From the NCBI GenBank assembly GCA_004557825.1, contig SFFL01000029.1, positions 1-23,390 of the forward strand: DNA of 23,390 nt, in the 5' to 3' direction. Source of the DNA: Bacteroidales bacterium (lineage in GTDB: Bacteria; Bacteroidota; Bacteroidia; Bacteroidales; Muribaculaceae). A program made the translations under genes and the position numbers. Of this stretch, positions 23,360-23,390 are shown piece after piece. The notes beneath the pieces were generated by a model, which did not search any database, had not been told where the DNA came from, and worked only from the letters and a program-made list of their open reading frames with translations. Each line of letters begins with the position of its first letter. Position 1 is the stretch's first letter.

Positions 23360-23390
23360 CCAATAGGGCCGCAGTGCCCATCCCACATAA

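Overview
The window reads as chromosomal DNA from an anaerobic Bacteroidales bacterium, most likely Muribaculaceae or a close relative. Direct support: several promoters of the Bacteroidetes primary-sigma type (TTTG, 19-20 nt, TAnnTTTG), weak Shine-Dalgarno sequences, a DUF4827-type lipoprotein, a single-chain 1236-aa PurL, a two-subunit methylmalonyl-CoA mutase and a secreted protein whose C-terminal tail is typical of gut Bacteroidales. The family-level placement is inference. Housekeeping genes are GC-rich with strong third-position GC, which produces long antisense shadow ORFs.

Layout: (1) Positions 1-4605, minus strand: a four-gene run read from about 4570 leftward: DHH/DHHA1 phosphoesterase (NrnA type), DUF4827 lipoprotein, phosphoglucosamine mutase (glmM), and an SH3/NlpC-P60 cell-wall hydrolase, ending near a bidirectional hairpin at 89-118. 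(2) 4656-10463, plus strand: a YbiT-like ABC-F ATPase divergent from nrnA, a small Dabb-domain protein and purL. (3) 10557-14335, plus: etfB-etfA-acyl-CoA dehydrogenase operon. (4) 14350-15657: a nested inverted-repeat element, then the MltG-like transglycosylase. (5) 15714-20710, minus: mutA-mutB with a textbook promoter and a strong terminator, followed by a small solute-binding-domain protein. (6) 20711-23390: a repeat-rich intergenic region, a promoter, a roughly 310-nt GC-rich leader and a secreted, AT-rich protein gene broken by a frameshift.

How the genes work together: glmM (UDP-GlcNAc precursor supply), the NlpC/P60 hydrolase and mltG all serve peptidoglycan. mutAB interconverts succinyl-CoA and methylmalonyl-CoA, the cobalamin step of succinate-propionate fermentation. 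EtfAB with its acyl-CoA dehydrogenase forms a flavin electron-transfer module that may be of the electron-bifurcating class (inference from motifs).

No phage, CRISPR, transposase, tRNA or rRNA was found. No wholly new system is demonstrated. The best leads are the cassette-like build of the secreted protein locus (GC-rich leader with a duplicated 17-bp start-site sequence, AT-rich body, GC-rich tail), an ABC-F protein with a coherently degenerate second ATP site, a Cys/His cluster inserted into the MutA linker, and intergenic tandem repeats with a 9-nt period.
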